This document shows positions 53,346 to 62,080 of a stretch of 64,000 bases of DNA, one piece after another; the stretch's first letter is position 1; the number at the start of each line of letters is the position of its first letter. Made by a program: the position numbers and the translations under genes. The notes below the pieces were generated by a model. The model did no database searches. It was not told the origin of the DNA and saw only the letters and a program-made list of their open reading frames with translations. Source of the stretch: JBAXXL01 sp037127915 (GTDB lineage Bacteria; Bacteroidota; Ignavibacteria; Kapaibacteriales; UBA2268); assembly GCA_037127915.1 (NCBI GenBank), contig JBAXXL010000010.1, positions 1-64,000 on the forward strand. The letters run 5' to 3'.

Positions 53346-55763
53346 ATGAAAAAATTACCCGTTATAATGATTTGTATTTTATTTAGTACGTTTTTGCTTA
53401 ATGCGCAGCAAACCCCACCACCTCGTGATCCAATTACTAATTGGCGTCAAGTACAAAATTTTAATCACTTGTTATGGATTACTGATAGTATTAGTATATC
53501 CCGGACTGATTCTTTTGAACTCGTCGCAAATATAAATGCATCCGCTTCTATGTATTTGGATAGTGGTTTTAAACCTATCGGGTATGGTGCCAATAATCAG
53601 TTTTCTGGGAAATTTTACGGTCGAAATCACACCATCGATAGTTTATACATACAACGCAGTAGTAGTGATAGCGTTGGTTTTTTTAGCAGTTCAATTGGGA
53701 CAATTACAGATATAGGTTTAACAAACTGCAATATTCAAGGCAGGAATTGTGTTGGTGCTTTACTGGGTTTAAATCGCGGACATGTAATAAATTGTTATTC
53801 CACAGGTTCTATATCTGGGGATGTATTAACCGGTGGTGAAAATATAGGGGGGCTAGTTGGTTATAATTTATTGGCTAATATCACGAATTGTTATTCAAGG
53901 GCAACTGTCGAAGGAATGAATTGCGTTGGTGGTTTAATAGGATTGAATTACAATTACTCTATAGATGTGGTTACTCTAGTGAACAAATGCTATTCAACCG
54001 GTGAGGTTACTGGTATTTCTAATGTCGGTGGTCTAATTGGGCTACACAGTGGACCGAGTTTATTAATTCCAGGTACTTATGCTGAATTATGTGAATGTTA
54101 TTCTACTTCTGATGTTACTGGTAATTTTAGGGTTGGTGGGTTAGTTGGATATTCTCTAAAAAACACAATAATAGAAAATTCATTTTCCCGGGGTGCTGTA
54201 AGTTTTTCTTCACAAGGTGAACGAATGGGTGGTTTAGTAGGTCAACTTGAAGATAATGCAAAAGTATCAAAGTGTTATTCTACTGGCTTTGTGGAGGGAG
54301 TTTTGGATACTGGTGGGCTTATTGGAATTTCAGATTCGCTTCAAAAAACAACAAATAGTTATTGGGATAAAATAACAAGTGGTCAATTATATTCTTCTGG
54401 TGGAACAGGTAAATCTTCTGAACAAATGCATGATGATGCTACATATTCAAATTGGAATTTTACATGTATTTGGCAGATTTTCACAACTAAAAATGACAAT
54501 TATCCATTTTTATTATTTACTATTCCACATGATAGTATAGAACCAATTGATACTGATAGTAATGGATTTAGAAATATAACAAAATTAAGTCATATACGTT
54601 GGATAAGTGAACATAATTCAAGTTGGTCATGGAATTTTGAATTAGACTCTAATATTAATGCAGCAGATACAAGATTTTGGAATTGTAATCAGGGATTTTC
54701 TCCAATAGGCGATAGTTCAATTAAATACACGGGTTCCTTTAATGGCCATGACCATTATATTGATAGTTTATTTATTAATAGACCTACTCAAGATTATGTT
54801 GGACTATTTGGTATTATTTCACAAACTAATCATGTTCCAAGTACACTAATAAACAGTATAGTATTAACTAATTCGAATATTATTGGCAACAACAATGTTG
54901 GTGGTATTTGTGGTTTGATTTTCAACAATACAGTTTTTCTACCACATATTGATAAATGTCATTTTGAAGGATTAATTAGCGGTAATGACTATATTGGAGG
55001 CATTGTTGGTCGAGATAGTGTTTATAATGTTTGGCCAAGAACGATTGTAGTATCTAATTGTTCATCAAGAGGTATAATCAGCGGTATTAATGATGTCGGT
55101 GGATTAATTGGTTACAATGCCTGTACATTGCAAGATAGTTATAATAGATCGGAAATACAAGGCAATAGTAATACCGGTGGAGCTGTTGGTTTTAATAGCA
55201 GTACTGGCATTATTTTTAAAATTTTTTCAGCTGGTGAAGTTAACGGTACTGGAGGTTTAGTAGGTGGTTCTTCAGGAACTATTGTTTATTCATACTGGGA
55301 TTCAACGGCTTGTTCTATTAAAACATCATTTGGTGGTAGTCCTTTAGACTCAGCACCGATGAGAATTTCAACAAATTTTGTTGCTTGGAATTTCAACACT
55401 ATATGGGAATGTATTACTACCGAAAATGATGGTTACCCTTCTTTCCGTGGTGTCACTAATTTCAAAAAAAATATTGAGAATGAAAAGTTTAACATACTAA
55501 ACAAAAATATTATTATTGATATTTATCCTAATCCTGTTAATGCGGTAACTAATTTAACAATTAATTCAGATTATAATATTCATGGAAGCATACACGTTTA
55601 TACTACCTTAGGTCAATTGATTAAAACGTGTTATACTGGTGAAATTGTAAAAGGTTCAAATGAATTTATATTTAATCTACAAGATTTAAACGAAGGTTCT
55701 TACTATTTAGTTATTGAAAATAATTCTATATTATCTTGCAAATTGATTATAATATCAAGATAA
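53346..55763 (+). CDS. Secreted GLUG-repeat protein with T9SS sorting domain
   Basis: 805 residues with a signal peptide (1-20, cut before QQTPPP). Two halves each begin with an INAS/INAA-type segment (FELVANINASASMYLDSG, FELDSNINAADTRFWNC), then FxGxFYGRNHTIDSLYI-like strands and a run of GLUG motifs: VGALLGLNRG, IGGLVGYNL, VGGLIGLNY, VGGLIGLHSG, VGGLVGYSL, VGGICGLIF, IGGIVGRD. Each GLUG is linked by CYSTGxVxG strands. In FCB bacteria and clostridia such proteins are adhesin-like beta-solenoids. The C-terminal type A sorting domain starts at IYPNPVNAV and ends KLIIISR. It has its own promoter and a terminator 23 bp after the stop. The internal duplication of the two halves is plain. Confidence 0.88.
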   Translation: MKKLPVIMICILFSTFLLNAQQTPPPRDPITNWRQVQNFNHLLWITDSISISRTDSFELVANINASASMYLDSGFKPIGYGANNQFSGKFYGRNHTIDSLYIQRSSSDSVGFFSSSIGTITDIGLTNCNIQGRNCVGALLGLNRGHVINCYSTGSISGDVLTGGENIGGLVGYNLLANITNCYSRATVEGMNCVGGLIGLNYNYSIDVVTLVNKCYSTGEVTGISNVGGLIGLHSGPSLLIPGTYAELCECYSTSDVTGNFRVGGLVGYSLKNTIIENSFSRGAVSFSSQGERMGGLVGQLEDNAKVSKCYSTGFVEGVLDTGGLIGISDSLQKTTNSYWDKITSGQLYSSGGTGKSSEQMHDDATYSNWNFTCIWQIFTTKNDNYPFLLFTIPHDSIEPIDTDSNGFRNITKLSHIRWISEHNSSWSWNFELDSNINAADTRFWNCNQGFSPIGDSSIKYTGSFNGHDHYIDSLFINRPTQDYVGLFGIISQTNHVPSTLINSIVLTNSNIIGNNNVGGICGLIFNNTVFLPHIDKCHFEGLISGNDYIGGIVGRDSVYNVWPRTIVVSNCSSRGIISGINDVGGLIGYNACTLQDSYNRSEIQGNSNTGGAVGFNSSTGIIFKIFSAGEVNGTGGLVGGSSGTIVYSYWDSTACSIKTSFGGSPLDSAPMRISTNFVAWNFNTIWECITTENDGYPSFRGVTNFKKNIENEKFNILNKNIIIDIYPNPVNAVTNLTINSDYNIHGSIHVYTTLGQLIKTCYTGEIVKGSNEFIFNLQDLNEGSYYLVIENNSILSCKLIIISR

Positions 55764-55786
55764 TTTTTTTTTAATTTTATTTCACC

Positions 55787-55820
55787 TGCTACCCATTGCT
55801 CGCAATCGGTAGCATTTTTT
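55787..55820 (+). terminator. Terminator of the GLUG-repeat gene
   Basis: Stem TGCTACC/GGTAGCA (55787-55793 with 55808-55814), extended inside by ATTG/CAAT, then a T tract to 55820. Confidence 0.85.
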
Positions 55821-55843
55821 ATTAATAAGTAAATATATTCAGA

Positions 55844-55967
55844 CATATTAATGAACATTCTTTAGCATTCATTCTGCTTGGCATTTTGGGAGTACGCTAG
55901 AGATTAGGCACCGGTACTCCTGAACAACATCTCTACGTAGATTAAACTAAATATTTGTAATAACTAA
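55844..55967 (-). pseudogene. Decayed 5' end of a third GEVED/Ig-like paralog
   Basis: The plus strand matches the inverse of the start of copy A: CATATTAATGAACATTCT here against the same string with one change at 48131, TAGCATTCATTCTGCTTGGC against TAGCCTTCATTTTGGCTGGC, then GCACC...CTCC.GAA.AACAT, and past the start the promoter part TTTGTAATAACTAAA against TTGTAATAACCAAA. Insertions and deletions break the frame and the rest of the gene is absent. Confidence 0.7.
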
Positions 55968-56510
55968 AAAAAAGCTTATGAATAATGAAAATTAATTTAA
56001 TGAACAAATTTTCATAAAATTAATATAAAATAATTAAAAATTTTTCTCCCTCAAGTGCTTGTCAGAATCATGATACCCAGGATGAAAGGATGAACAGGAT
56101 AATTGATAGTTGACAGTTGACAGATGATAATGAGAAGAAGAAGAAGAAAACAACCTAACCACCAATGTAAAATGGGGAATAACCGAGTTGTCATTCTGAA
56201 CGAAGTGAAGGATCCAACTTCAAATGATTTTGAATTATGGCTTTTGAATTTTAAATGTGAAGACCAAAGAAGCGAAATCCCCAAGCCCCATGCTGAAGCA
56301 TGGGGTTGATATAAACAATACAAAAAACAACCTCACGCTTATCAAGGTGGGGTCTGGGATTATACTTTAGGTACGGAATCAATTTACAACTAATTAGAGA
56401 TGTACTCGATTTCGGGAGTGGTGCAAAATTGAGCAAAAAATAAATTTCTAAAATAATTAATCACATTAATTCGTTTGTAAAGCAAATTATAATAGCAAGG
56501 TATAGAAAAA

Positions 56511-56726
56511 ATGGAAAAGCAATTTACGGCAGTAATAATAAAATCGGGTGAATGGTATGCCGGGACTGTTAAGGAACTTTCAGGTGTTCATTCACAAGGC
56601 AGAACGATTGCAGAACTTAAAGAAAATTTGATTGAAGCCATTCAATTGATTATTGAAGCGAATTTAAAACATTATACAAACTTCAATAACGAATATATAG
56701 AAGAGCAAATAGCAGTAATGGTATGA
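56511..56726 (+). CDS. hicB: HicB-family antitoxin
   Basis: 71 residues with the HicB N-terminal fold: KQFTAVIIKSGEWYAGTVKELSGVHSQG, given here split by its features: an opening strand, EWYAGTVKEL, then GRTIAELKENLIEAIQLIIEAN. This is a short, domain-only HicB without a clear C-terminal DNA-binding helix-turn-helix. It would bind and block the HicA mRNA interferase. AAGG lies before the ATG. The stop overlaps the start of hicA (ATGGTATGA), typical for a toxin-antitoxin pair in the hicBA order. The toxin gene is frameshifted, so the antitoxin may be an orphan. Confidence 0.85.
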   Translation: MEKQFTAVIIKSGEWYAGTVKELSGVHSQGRTIAELKENLIEAIQLIIEANLKHYTNFNNEYIEEQIAVMV

Positions 56727-56916
56727 AAATGAAAGAGCTTATTAGCTATTTGATGCTTTACGGTTGCTTTCTTGAACGGGAAGGAAAAATCATTCTGTGT
56801 TTTACAATCCAAATTCGAATAGGTCTTCAACAGTTCCAAGACTTACTGAAATTAACACCTATACCGCGCGTGGGATATGCAGAGATTTAGAAATCCCAAT
56901 AATAAATATAAAATAA
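56723..56916 (+). pseudogene. hicA: HicA-family toxin, frameshifted
   Basis: From the ATG at 56723 (overlapping the hicB stop) the frame gives MKMKELISYLMLYGCFLERE GK, the HicA N-terminus. It then leaves the family sequence at a run of five A (56785-56789). Reading one base shifted from CAT at 56791 gives HSVFYNPNSNRSSTVPRLTE and then INTYTARGICRDLEIPIINIK up to TAA at 56916, the normal HicA C-terminus including the catalytic His. One A too few in the run explains everything; restored, the protein would have 64 residues. It may be true inactivation, slippage-based phase variation or a sequencing error. Confidence 0.85.
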
Positions 56917-57521
56917 GAATTATTCGAGTCGAGATTGTTAATAAATTCATTTTCAACCACTTCGTGGTAACAGTTTATAAAGTTGAAAGTTTGTAAAAAT
57001 TATAAAGATAAGAAGATGAAGAGAAAAACAATCTGTGGTGATCTGCTAAATCTGTTTCATCAGAGTTCCAATCTTCCGACGTGTATTTGGGCTAAAGCCC
57101 ATTCTATCTCGCTTATATCAGCAACACGACTTAAAAGTCGTTGCAATTGAATTCGGGAGATTCCGTGTCAAGCACGGAATGACAAAGCAAAAATCTGTGG
57201 TAATCTGCTAAATCTGTGTCGTTAGTGTTCCATTCTTCGCATTTTCAACTTTCAACTTTCAATTTCTTCATACCCCATACCCAAAACCCTATGCCCTTTT
57301 GGAAGATGGATTCTTCACTTCGTTCAGAATGACATTAACCATCTAAAAAACAACAAGATGGAATCCTGCTTTCGCAGGAATGACAAATGTGTGATTAAGC
57401 ATAATTGAATAAAAATGAATATATTTTGCATTTTATTGAAAAAAATTTTTGAAAATCGGTATAATTGAATTATTTTTGAAACTGCGAATTTATATGTATT
57501 GTAGAACAAACTTATGTAATT
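56917..57521. repeat. Intergenic repeat block G
   Basis: No gene. The mosaic includes CAATCTGTGGTGATCTGCTAAATC and a second copy AATCTGTGGTAATCTGCTAAATC (57190), each followed by a GTGTTCCA/GAGTTCCAATCTTC unit, CGTGTCAAGCACGGAATGAC, TTCGCATTTTCAACTTTCAA, ATACCCCATACCC, and the palindrome AATCCTGC TTTC GCAGGAATGACA (57363 on). Units match block A in the same orientation. The last 130 bp before pheT are AT-rich and presumably hold its promoter. Confidence 0.75.
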
Positions 57522-59945
57522 ATGAAATTATCCTATAAATGGCTTAAAAACTATGTTGATTTTAATTTAACACCCGAAGATTTAGCAGACACCTTGACAA
57601 TGTTGGGCGCGGAAGTAGAAGAAATTATTTATCAAGGTGCTAAATATAAGGGCTTTGTAATTGGGTTAGTTGAGGAATGTATAAAGCATCCCGAAGCTGA
57701 CAAATTATCCTTATGCAAAGTAACCGACGGCGAAATTCAGTATTCTGTTGTTTGCGGTGCGCCAAATGTGCGTGCCGGTCAAAAAGCGGTATTCGGAAAA
57801 ATCGGCGCAACTGTACCTGCGGCGGGATTCAAATTAGAAAAAAGAAAAATACGCGGTGAAGTTTCCGAAGGAATGCTTTGCGCTCAAACTGAATTGGAAT
57901 TAGGCACCGACGCTTCGGGAATATGGGTTTTACCCGACGACGCGCCTATTGGAATGGAACTTTCGAAGTATTTAGATATAGATGACACGATTTTGGATGT
58001 TTTCTTAACTCCTAACAAAGCCGATTGCTTGAGCCATATAGGTATAGCTCGTGATTTGGCGGCTTGCATAGGCACTTCGGTGAAATATCCAGAAATCAAA
58101 TATACTGAAAAAGAAAAGAATATAAACGAATATGCGCGTGTAACTATCGTTGACAAAGAAAAATGCCCTCGATATTGCGCCCGCGTAATCAAAGATGTAA
58201 AAATTGTTGAATCCCCGCAATGGCTGAAAAACAAATTGACTTCTGTCGGTTTGCGTTCCATAAGCGCGCCTGTCGATATAACGAATTTTGTTTTAATGGA
58301 GTACGGTCAACCGCTACACGCCTTTGATTTGGACAAATTAGCCGGCAGAGAAATCATTGTCAAATGCGCCCGCGACGGCGAAAAATTCATTACTTTGGAC
58401 GGCAAAGAACGTACATTGACTTCCGAAATGCTTATGATATGCGATTCCGAAAAACCTTTAGCTGTTGGCGGTGTGATGGGTGGTCAAAATAGTGAAATTA
58501 CCTCGGATACAACGAATATACTATTAGAATCAGCATACTTCAAACCTGCATCTATTCGTAGAACCGCTCGTAAATTAGGTATTCTGAGTGATGCCTCATA
58601 CCGTTATGAGCGCGGAGTTAACCCGGAAGGATTGATTCCAGCGGCAGACCGTGCCGCTCAGCTTTTTGTGGAAATTTGCGGCGGAAAAATTGCTGAAGGA
58701 ATAATTGATGTTTATCCTGATAAAATCGAACGCCAGCAAGTAAAATTGCGCTATGCCAGAGCCGCCAAAATATTGGGCTTTGAGCTGAGCAATGAAGAAA
58801 TCAAAAGCATTATGTCGCGCTTAGGTTTCGTGGTACTATCTGAAAATGAAAAAGAATTGCTTTACGAAGTGTCTCCATACAGAGTGGATGTAAAAGCTGA
58901 AATAGATTTGATTGAAGAATTGGCGCGCTTATACAATTACGATAAAATCGAACCGCAATATTATTCACCGGTTGATTATGCCGGAAGTGTGATAGTTGAC
59001 GAGTTGGCGATTAGTCCGCTGAAGCAAAAAATTGCCGATTATATGGCTATGAGCGGTTATAAGGAAATAGTTACTCAACATTTGATAGACCCCAAATCCG
59101 CAAGCCTTTACACAACCGATTTGGTTGAATTAGCCAATCCGTTAAATGAAGAAATGGCTGTTATGCGTCCGACTGTTATTCCTTCAATGATGAAGATAAT
59201 CAGCCACAACCAACGTATGGGCAACCACGATTTGCAACTTTTCGAAATAGGGAAAGTCTTCCGCAAATCACATCCGAAAGAAGAAACATTCATATCGGGT
59301 TATAAGGAAATGGAAAAACTGATAATTATTATCAGTGGTTCAGCGTCGCCAAAGCAATGGTCTGGTAAACCGAGACCTGTTGATTTCTATGATATTAAGG
59401 GTAGTGTCGAAGGTTTATTGAAATTCTTTAATCTTAATGATAAATTGAAATTCAAAGAATTCCCGGAATCGAAACCCGGATTTTCTAAAAATATATTAGC
59501 TATATATAATAAAAAACAGTATGTTGGAGTATTGGGCGAAGTTGATAAAAAAATCAAAGCTCAGTACGATATCAAACTGCCTGTCTATATGGCGGTTATT
59601 GATATGGAACCGTTCTACAGTTCGGTCTTTGGACAAAATAAATTCAAAGCAGTTTCGCCGTACCCGACCAGCCAACGCGATTTAGCGTTCGAAGTTGCTC
59701 ACGAAACAGCCGCCGGAGATATTTATAAAGAGATCGTCCAAAGTGCGGGAAATTTATTAACAGACCTTGTTGTATTCGACGTTTACGAAGGCAAAGGCAT
59801 AAGCGAAGGGATGAAAAGCGTTGCTTATGCATTGACTTACGGAGCTTTGGACAGAACGTTGAAGGATAGCGAGGTAGATAACTCTATAAACAACATTGTA
59901 AAATCAGTCGAAAAACGCTTTAATGCAAGATTACGAAGTTCATAA
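57522..59945 (+). CDS. pheT: Phenylalanine-tRNA ligase beta subunit
   Basis: 807 residues, the normal bacterial PheT length. Domains in order: N-terminal B1 and tRNA-binding OB fold (about 40-150; HPEADKLSLCKV and VVCGAPNVRAGQ), B3/B4 with the editing site (about 213-385; APVDITNFVLMEYGQPLHAFD), B5 (about 405-475), the catalytic-like core (about 490-690) and the FDX-ACB anticodon-recognition domain (about 713-806; VSPYPTSQRDLAFEV). With PheS, which is not in this window, it charges tRNA-Phe and hydrolyses mischarged Tyr-tRNA. It starts a plus-strand run of genes: the coiled-coil gene follows after 4 bp. Confidence 0.97.
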   Translation: MKLSYKWLKNYVDFNLTPEDLADTLTMLGAEVEEIIYQGAKYKGFVIGLVEECIKHPEADKLSLCKVTDGEIQYSVVCGAPNVRAGQKAVFGKIGATVPAAGFKLEKRKIRGEVSEGMLCAQTELELGTDASGIWVLPDDAPIGMELSKYLDIDDTILDVFLTPNKADCLSHIGIARDLAACIGTSVKYPEIKYTEKEKNINEYARVTIVDKEKCPRYCARVIKDVKIVESPQWLKNKLTSVGLRSISAPVDITNFVLMEYGQPLHAFDLDKLAGREIIVKCARDGEKFITLDGKERTLTSEMLMICDSEKPLAVGGVMGGQNSEITSDTTNILLESAYFKPASIRRTARKLGILSDASYRYERGVNPEGLIPAADRAAQLFVEICGGKIAEGIIDVYPDKIERQQVKLRYARAAKILGFELSNEEIKSIMSRLGFVVLSENEKELLYEVSPYRVDVKAEIDLIEELARLYNYDKIEPQYYSPVDYAGSVIVDELAISPLKQKIADYMAMSGYKEIVTQHLIDPKSASLYTTDLVELANPLNEEMAVMRPTVIPSMMKIISHNQRMGNHDLQLFEIGKVFRKSHPKEETFISGYKEMEKLIIIISGSASPKQWSGKPRPVDFYDIKGSVEGLLKFFNLNDKLKFKEFPESKPGFSKNILAIYNKKQYVGVLGEVDKKIKAQYDIKLPVYMAVIDMEPFYSSVFGQNKFKAVSPYPTSQRDLAFEVAHETAAGDIYKEIVQSAGNLLTDLVVFDVYEGKGISEGMKSVAYALTYGALDRTLKDSEVDNSINNIVKSVEKRFNARLRSS

Positions 59946-59949
59946 TTAA

Positions 59950-61380
59950 ATGGATACTTCTATGGAAAATGTGCAAAATACGGCTATAGACCAAGACACG
60001 AGCCAAAATCAAAATGGAGTGCTGAAAGCGATCCATCAGATTTCCGATATGGTCGAAATGTTAAAGCAGAATAATGCTTCACTGCAGAAAGAAAATGAAA
60101 CCATCAGTAACGAAGTGGAAGAGAAAAACACTCTAATTTCGCGGCTATATTATTCGATGGAACAACTCAACAGCAAGATAGATTATCTGGCGCAAGCGAA
60201 TGAGGATTTCGAAAAGGCATCCAAAGGTTCGCAGGATACGATGGACGGCTTTGAAGAAAAAATGGGCCAAGTTTTGCAAAAACTGAACACAGCGCAAAGT
60301 GAAAACAAGAAATTACTAGCAGAAAAAATCGAACTTCACGAGCAAGTTGCGAACTTTGTTTACGTTCAAAAAGAAATGATTCAAAGGAAAAAAGAATCTT
60401 TGGACAAAGACAAAGTCATAGAAGGATTGAAAGAGAAAATCAGCATTTTAGAAAATAGAAACTCCGGTAATGTGAGCCAAACCGGTGAATTCGCTTCGAA
60501 ATATGAAGAGTTTATCGCTCGGATTTATAGCGATTTATTTGCACTAAAAGATAGATTGAATTCCATACAAAGATTATTCAAACATAATAATGAAATTTCG
60601 AATTTGCTATTACAGCAGGTTGCCAATACCGGATTGGATACGTATCAATTACAAATTCAATCGGTTAATATATCAGCTGATAAACTTTACGATAGCGTGA
60701 TAAGAGAACGGACTACTATTGATATTAAGTTTGAAGAGTTCAAACAGAACATTAAGCAATTAACAAAAACGATTGAAATAGTTCAAGATAAAGACCAGCA
60801 AGAGTCGAATTTGCTGAGTATAATCGAAGAAAAATTTAATATAGATAAACACCGTACTCAAGAAAATAAAGAATTAAAAGAGAAAATAAGAAGACTTAAC
60901 GATATAAATGAACAAGAAAAAACTAAATTGCGTGAGGTACTCAAAAAAACGAACGAGACTTTAGAAGCTCTCGAAGAGCAAAATCGTTCATTGACTTGGA
61001 AAGTAAATCAGTTAAATTCCGAGAAAGATGAACTTAATAACGAATTTAGCAAAATAAAAGATATAACACAAGAAGCAGTACCCGAACCAAGGTATAAGAG
61101 TGAAATAAGTGATTTAAGACGCAGAAACGATATTTTGCTCAGCAAAATGGAAGAATTGAAGATGATTACACGGCGCAAAGACCACGAAGGATTGCAAGCT
61201 GATTTAATCGAAAGTTACATTGAATTGGATTCTTTGAACGAAGAATTGGAACAATTAAAACATAGTATAGCTCAAACAAAACCGCTAACCGAACGCGAGG
61301 AATCAATCTCAATTGATAAAACAAAAGCGGCAGAATTGGTTAGCAGGATTGAGCTATTTATCAACAAAATGAACAAATAA
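59950..61380 (+). CDS. Cytoplasmic coiled-coil protein
   Basis: 476 residues, very rich in Glu, Lys, Gln and Asn, with long heptad stretches in three blocks (about 15-170, 255-370 and 375-475) separated by a less charged globular stretch near residues 175-250 (YEEFIARIYSDLFALKDRLN). No signal peptide or membrane segment. No enzyme family is recognised. It starts 4 bp after pheT and precedes zapA by 89 bp, so a link to cell division or to the ZapA/FtsZ ring is a fair guess, not shown by the sequence. An ATG at 59962 is an alternative start. Confidence 0.8.
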   Translation: MDTSMENVQNTAIDQDTSQNQNGVLKAIHQISDMVEMLKQNNASLQKENETISNEVEEKNTLISRLYYSMEQLNSKIDYLAQANEDFEKASKGSQDTMDGFEEKMGQVLQKLNTAQSENKKLLAEKIELHEQVANFVYVQKEMIQRKKESLDKDKVIEGLKEKISILENRNSGNVSQTGEFASKYEEFIARIYSDLFALKDRLNSIQRLFKHNNEISNLLLQQVANTGLDTYQLQIQSVNISADKLYDSVIRERTTIDIKFEEFKQNIKQLTKTIEIVQDKDQQESNLLSIIEEKFNIDKHRTQENKELKEKIRRLNDINEQEKTKLREVLKKTNETLEALEEQNRSLTWKVNQLNSEKDELNNEFSKIKDITQEAVPEPRYKSEISDLRRRNDILLSKMEELKMITRRKDHEGLQADLIESYIELDSLNEELEQLKHSIAQTKPLTEREESISIDKTKAAELVSRIELFINKMNK

Positions 61381-61469
61381 AATAATGGGGCGGATAAACC
61401 GTCTAATTTTATCGTTTAAAAAATAGATATATTATTGAAAAAAATAGTTTTACTAAATGACACTGAATA

Positions 61470-61760
61470 ATGGAACCAAACTTAATAAATATTGGTGGCG
61501 AAAATTTTTCATTTAAGAGTGAAAACGAAGCACTTCTGCTAAAAAGCGCAGAGCTTTTTAATAAGCAGTTGGAAAAGCTTCGTGAAGTTTACGGTACGCA
61601 CACAGATTACAAAAGAATATTGATATTGGCGGCTCTTAATGAAATAGTATTTCAGCAAGAGAAACTTCAATCAGCTGAAGATAAAGCAGATGCTCTTCAG
61701 CAGGAATTAGATGAAATAAAATCAGCATTAAACGGAATCTTAGGAAATAAAGTCATTTAG
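61470..61760 (+). CDS. zapA: Cell division protein ZapA
   Basis: 96 residues with the ZapA layout: a short N-terminal beta part (LINIGGENFSFKSENEALLLKSAELFNKQL, noted by region 5-34), a helix containing the conserved ALNEIVFQQEKLQ (about 54-66), and a C-terminal coiled coil (67-90). ZapA forms tetramers that cross-link FtsZ filaments at mid-cell. The position right before a structured RNA and rny agrees with the order known in this phylum. Confidence 0.88.
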   Translation: MEPNLINIGGENFSFKSENEALLLKSAELFNKQLEKLREVYGTHTDYKRILILAALNEIVFQQEKLQSAEDKADALQQELDEIKSALNGILGNKVI

Positions 61761-61772
61761 ATTGAAATAAAT

Positions 61773-61958
61773 GCTGCGGACGGCACTGTTGTATTGACAT
61801 GGAAAAGAACTATAAGCACAGAAATAGGGACTTTCTCGAGTTTGGAAAACAGGCCTCAATTATCAGTGGAAGTTTGAAGTGATTCGGAGAGTACCAACCT
61901 TTCCCGGAAGGTTCTTCAATCCGAGGATGAACGTAAGTTCCGGCAGTGTCCCTGCAGT
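61773..61958 (+). ncRNA. ssrS: Candidate 6S RNA
   Basis: The 320-bp gap between zapA and rny holds a segment of about 185 nt closed by a long helix: CTGC (61774-61777) with GCAG (61954-61957), and CACTG (61884-type position 61784-61788) with CAGTG (61944-61948). Inside are GGGACT/AGTTCC and an apical AACCTT/AAGGTT hairpin around 61895-61915. Length, rod-like closure and location downstream of zapA fit 6S RNA, which binds RNA polymerase holoenzyme in slow growth. The identity rests on structure and context, not on a covariance search. The antisense frame here is not a gene. Confidence 0.6.
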
Positions 61959-62080
61959 TTATTTGAATTACGGATATTATATACATTATTAAATTACAAC
62001 TTGGCATACCCAAAGCAAATTTTTGAGAGCTTATTTAAAAGCCGAGTTATTTGACAAATTAAAATAGATGGAGTATGTTT

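Larger units (their letters stand above)
55764..56510. other. Intergenic region: terminator, gene relic and repeats
   Basis: The region holds the GLUG gene terminator, a decayed 5' end of a GEVED/Ig-like gene (55844-55967), then repeat block F (56090-56390) with GATAGTTGACAGTTGACAG, a TCATTCTGAACGAAGTGAAGGATC unit, the palindrome CCCCATGCTGAAGCATGGGG (56286-56305) and GGTACGGAATCAA. No intact gene until hicB. Confidence 0.7.

Noticed and set aside
57884..58261. 125-residue frame antisense to pheT
   Set aside because: Shadow frame of a conserved gene, with low-complexity composition.
61810..62013. 67-residue minus-strand frame between zapA and rny
   Set aside because: It overlaps the structured RNA candidate and shows no protein-like features.
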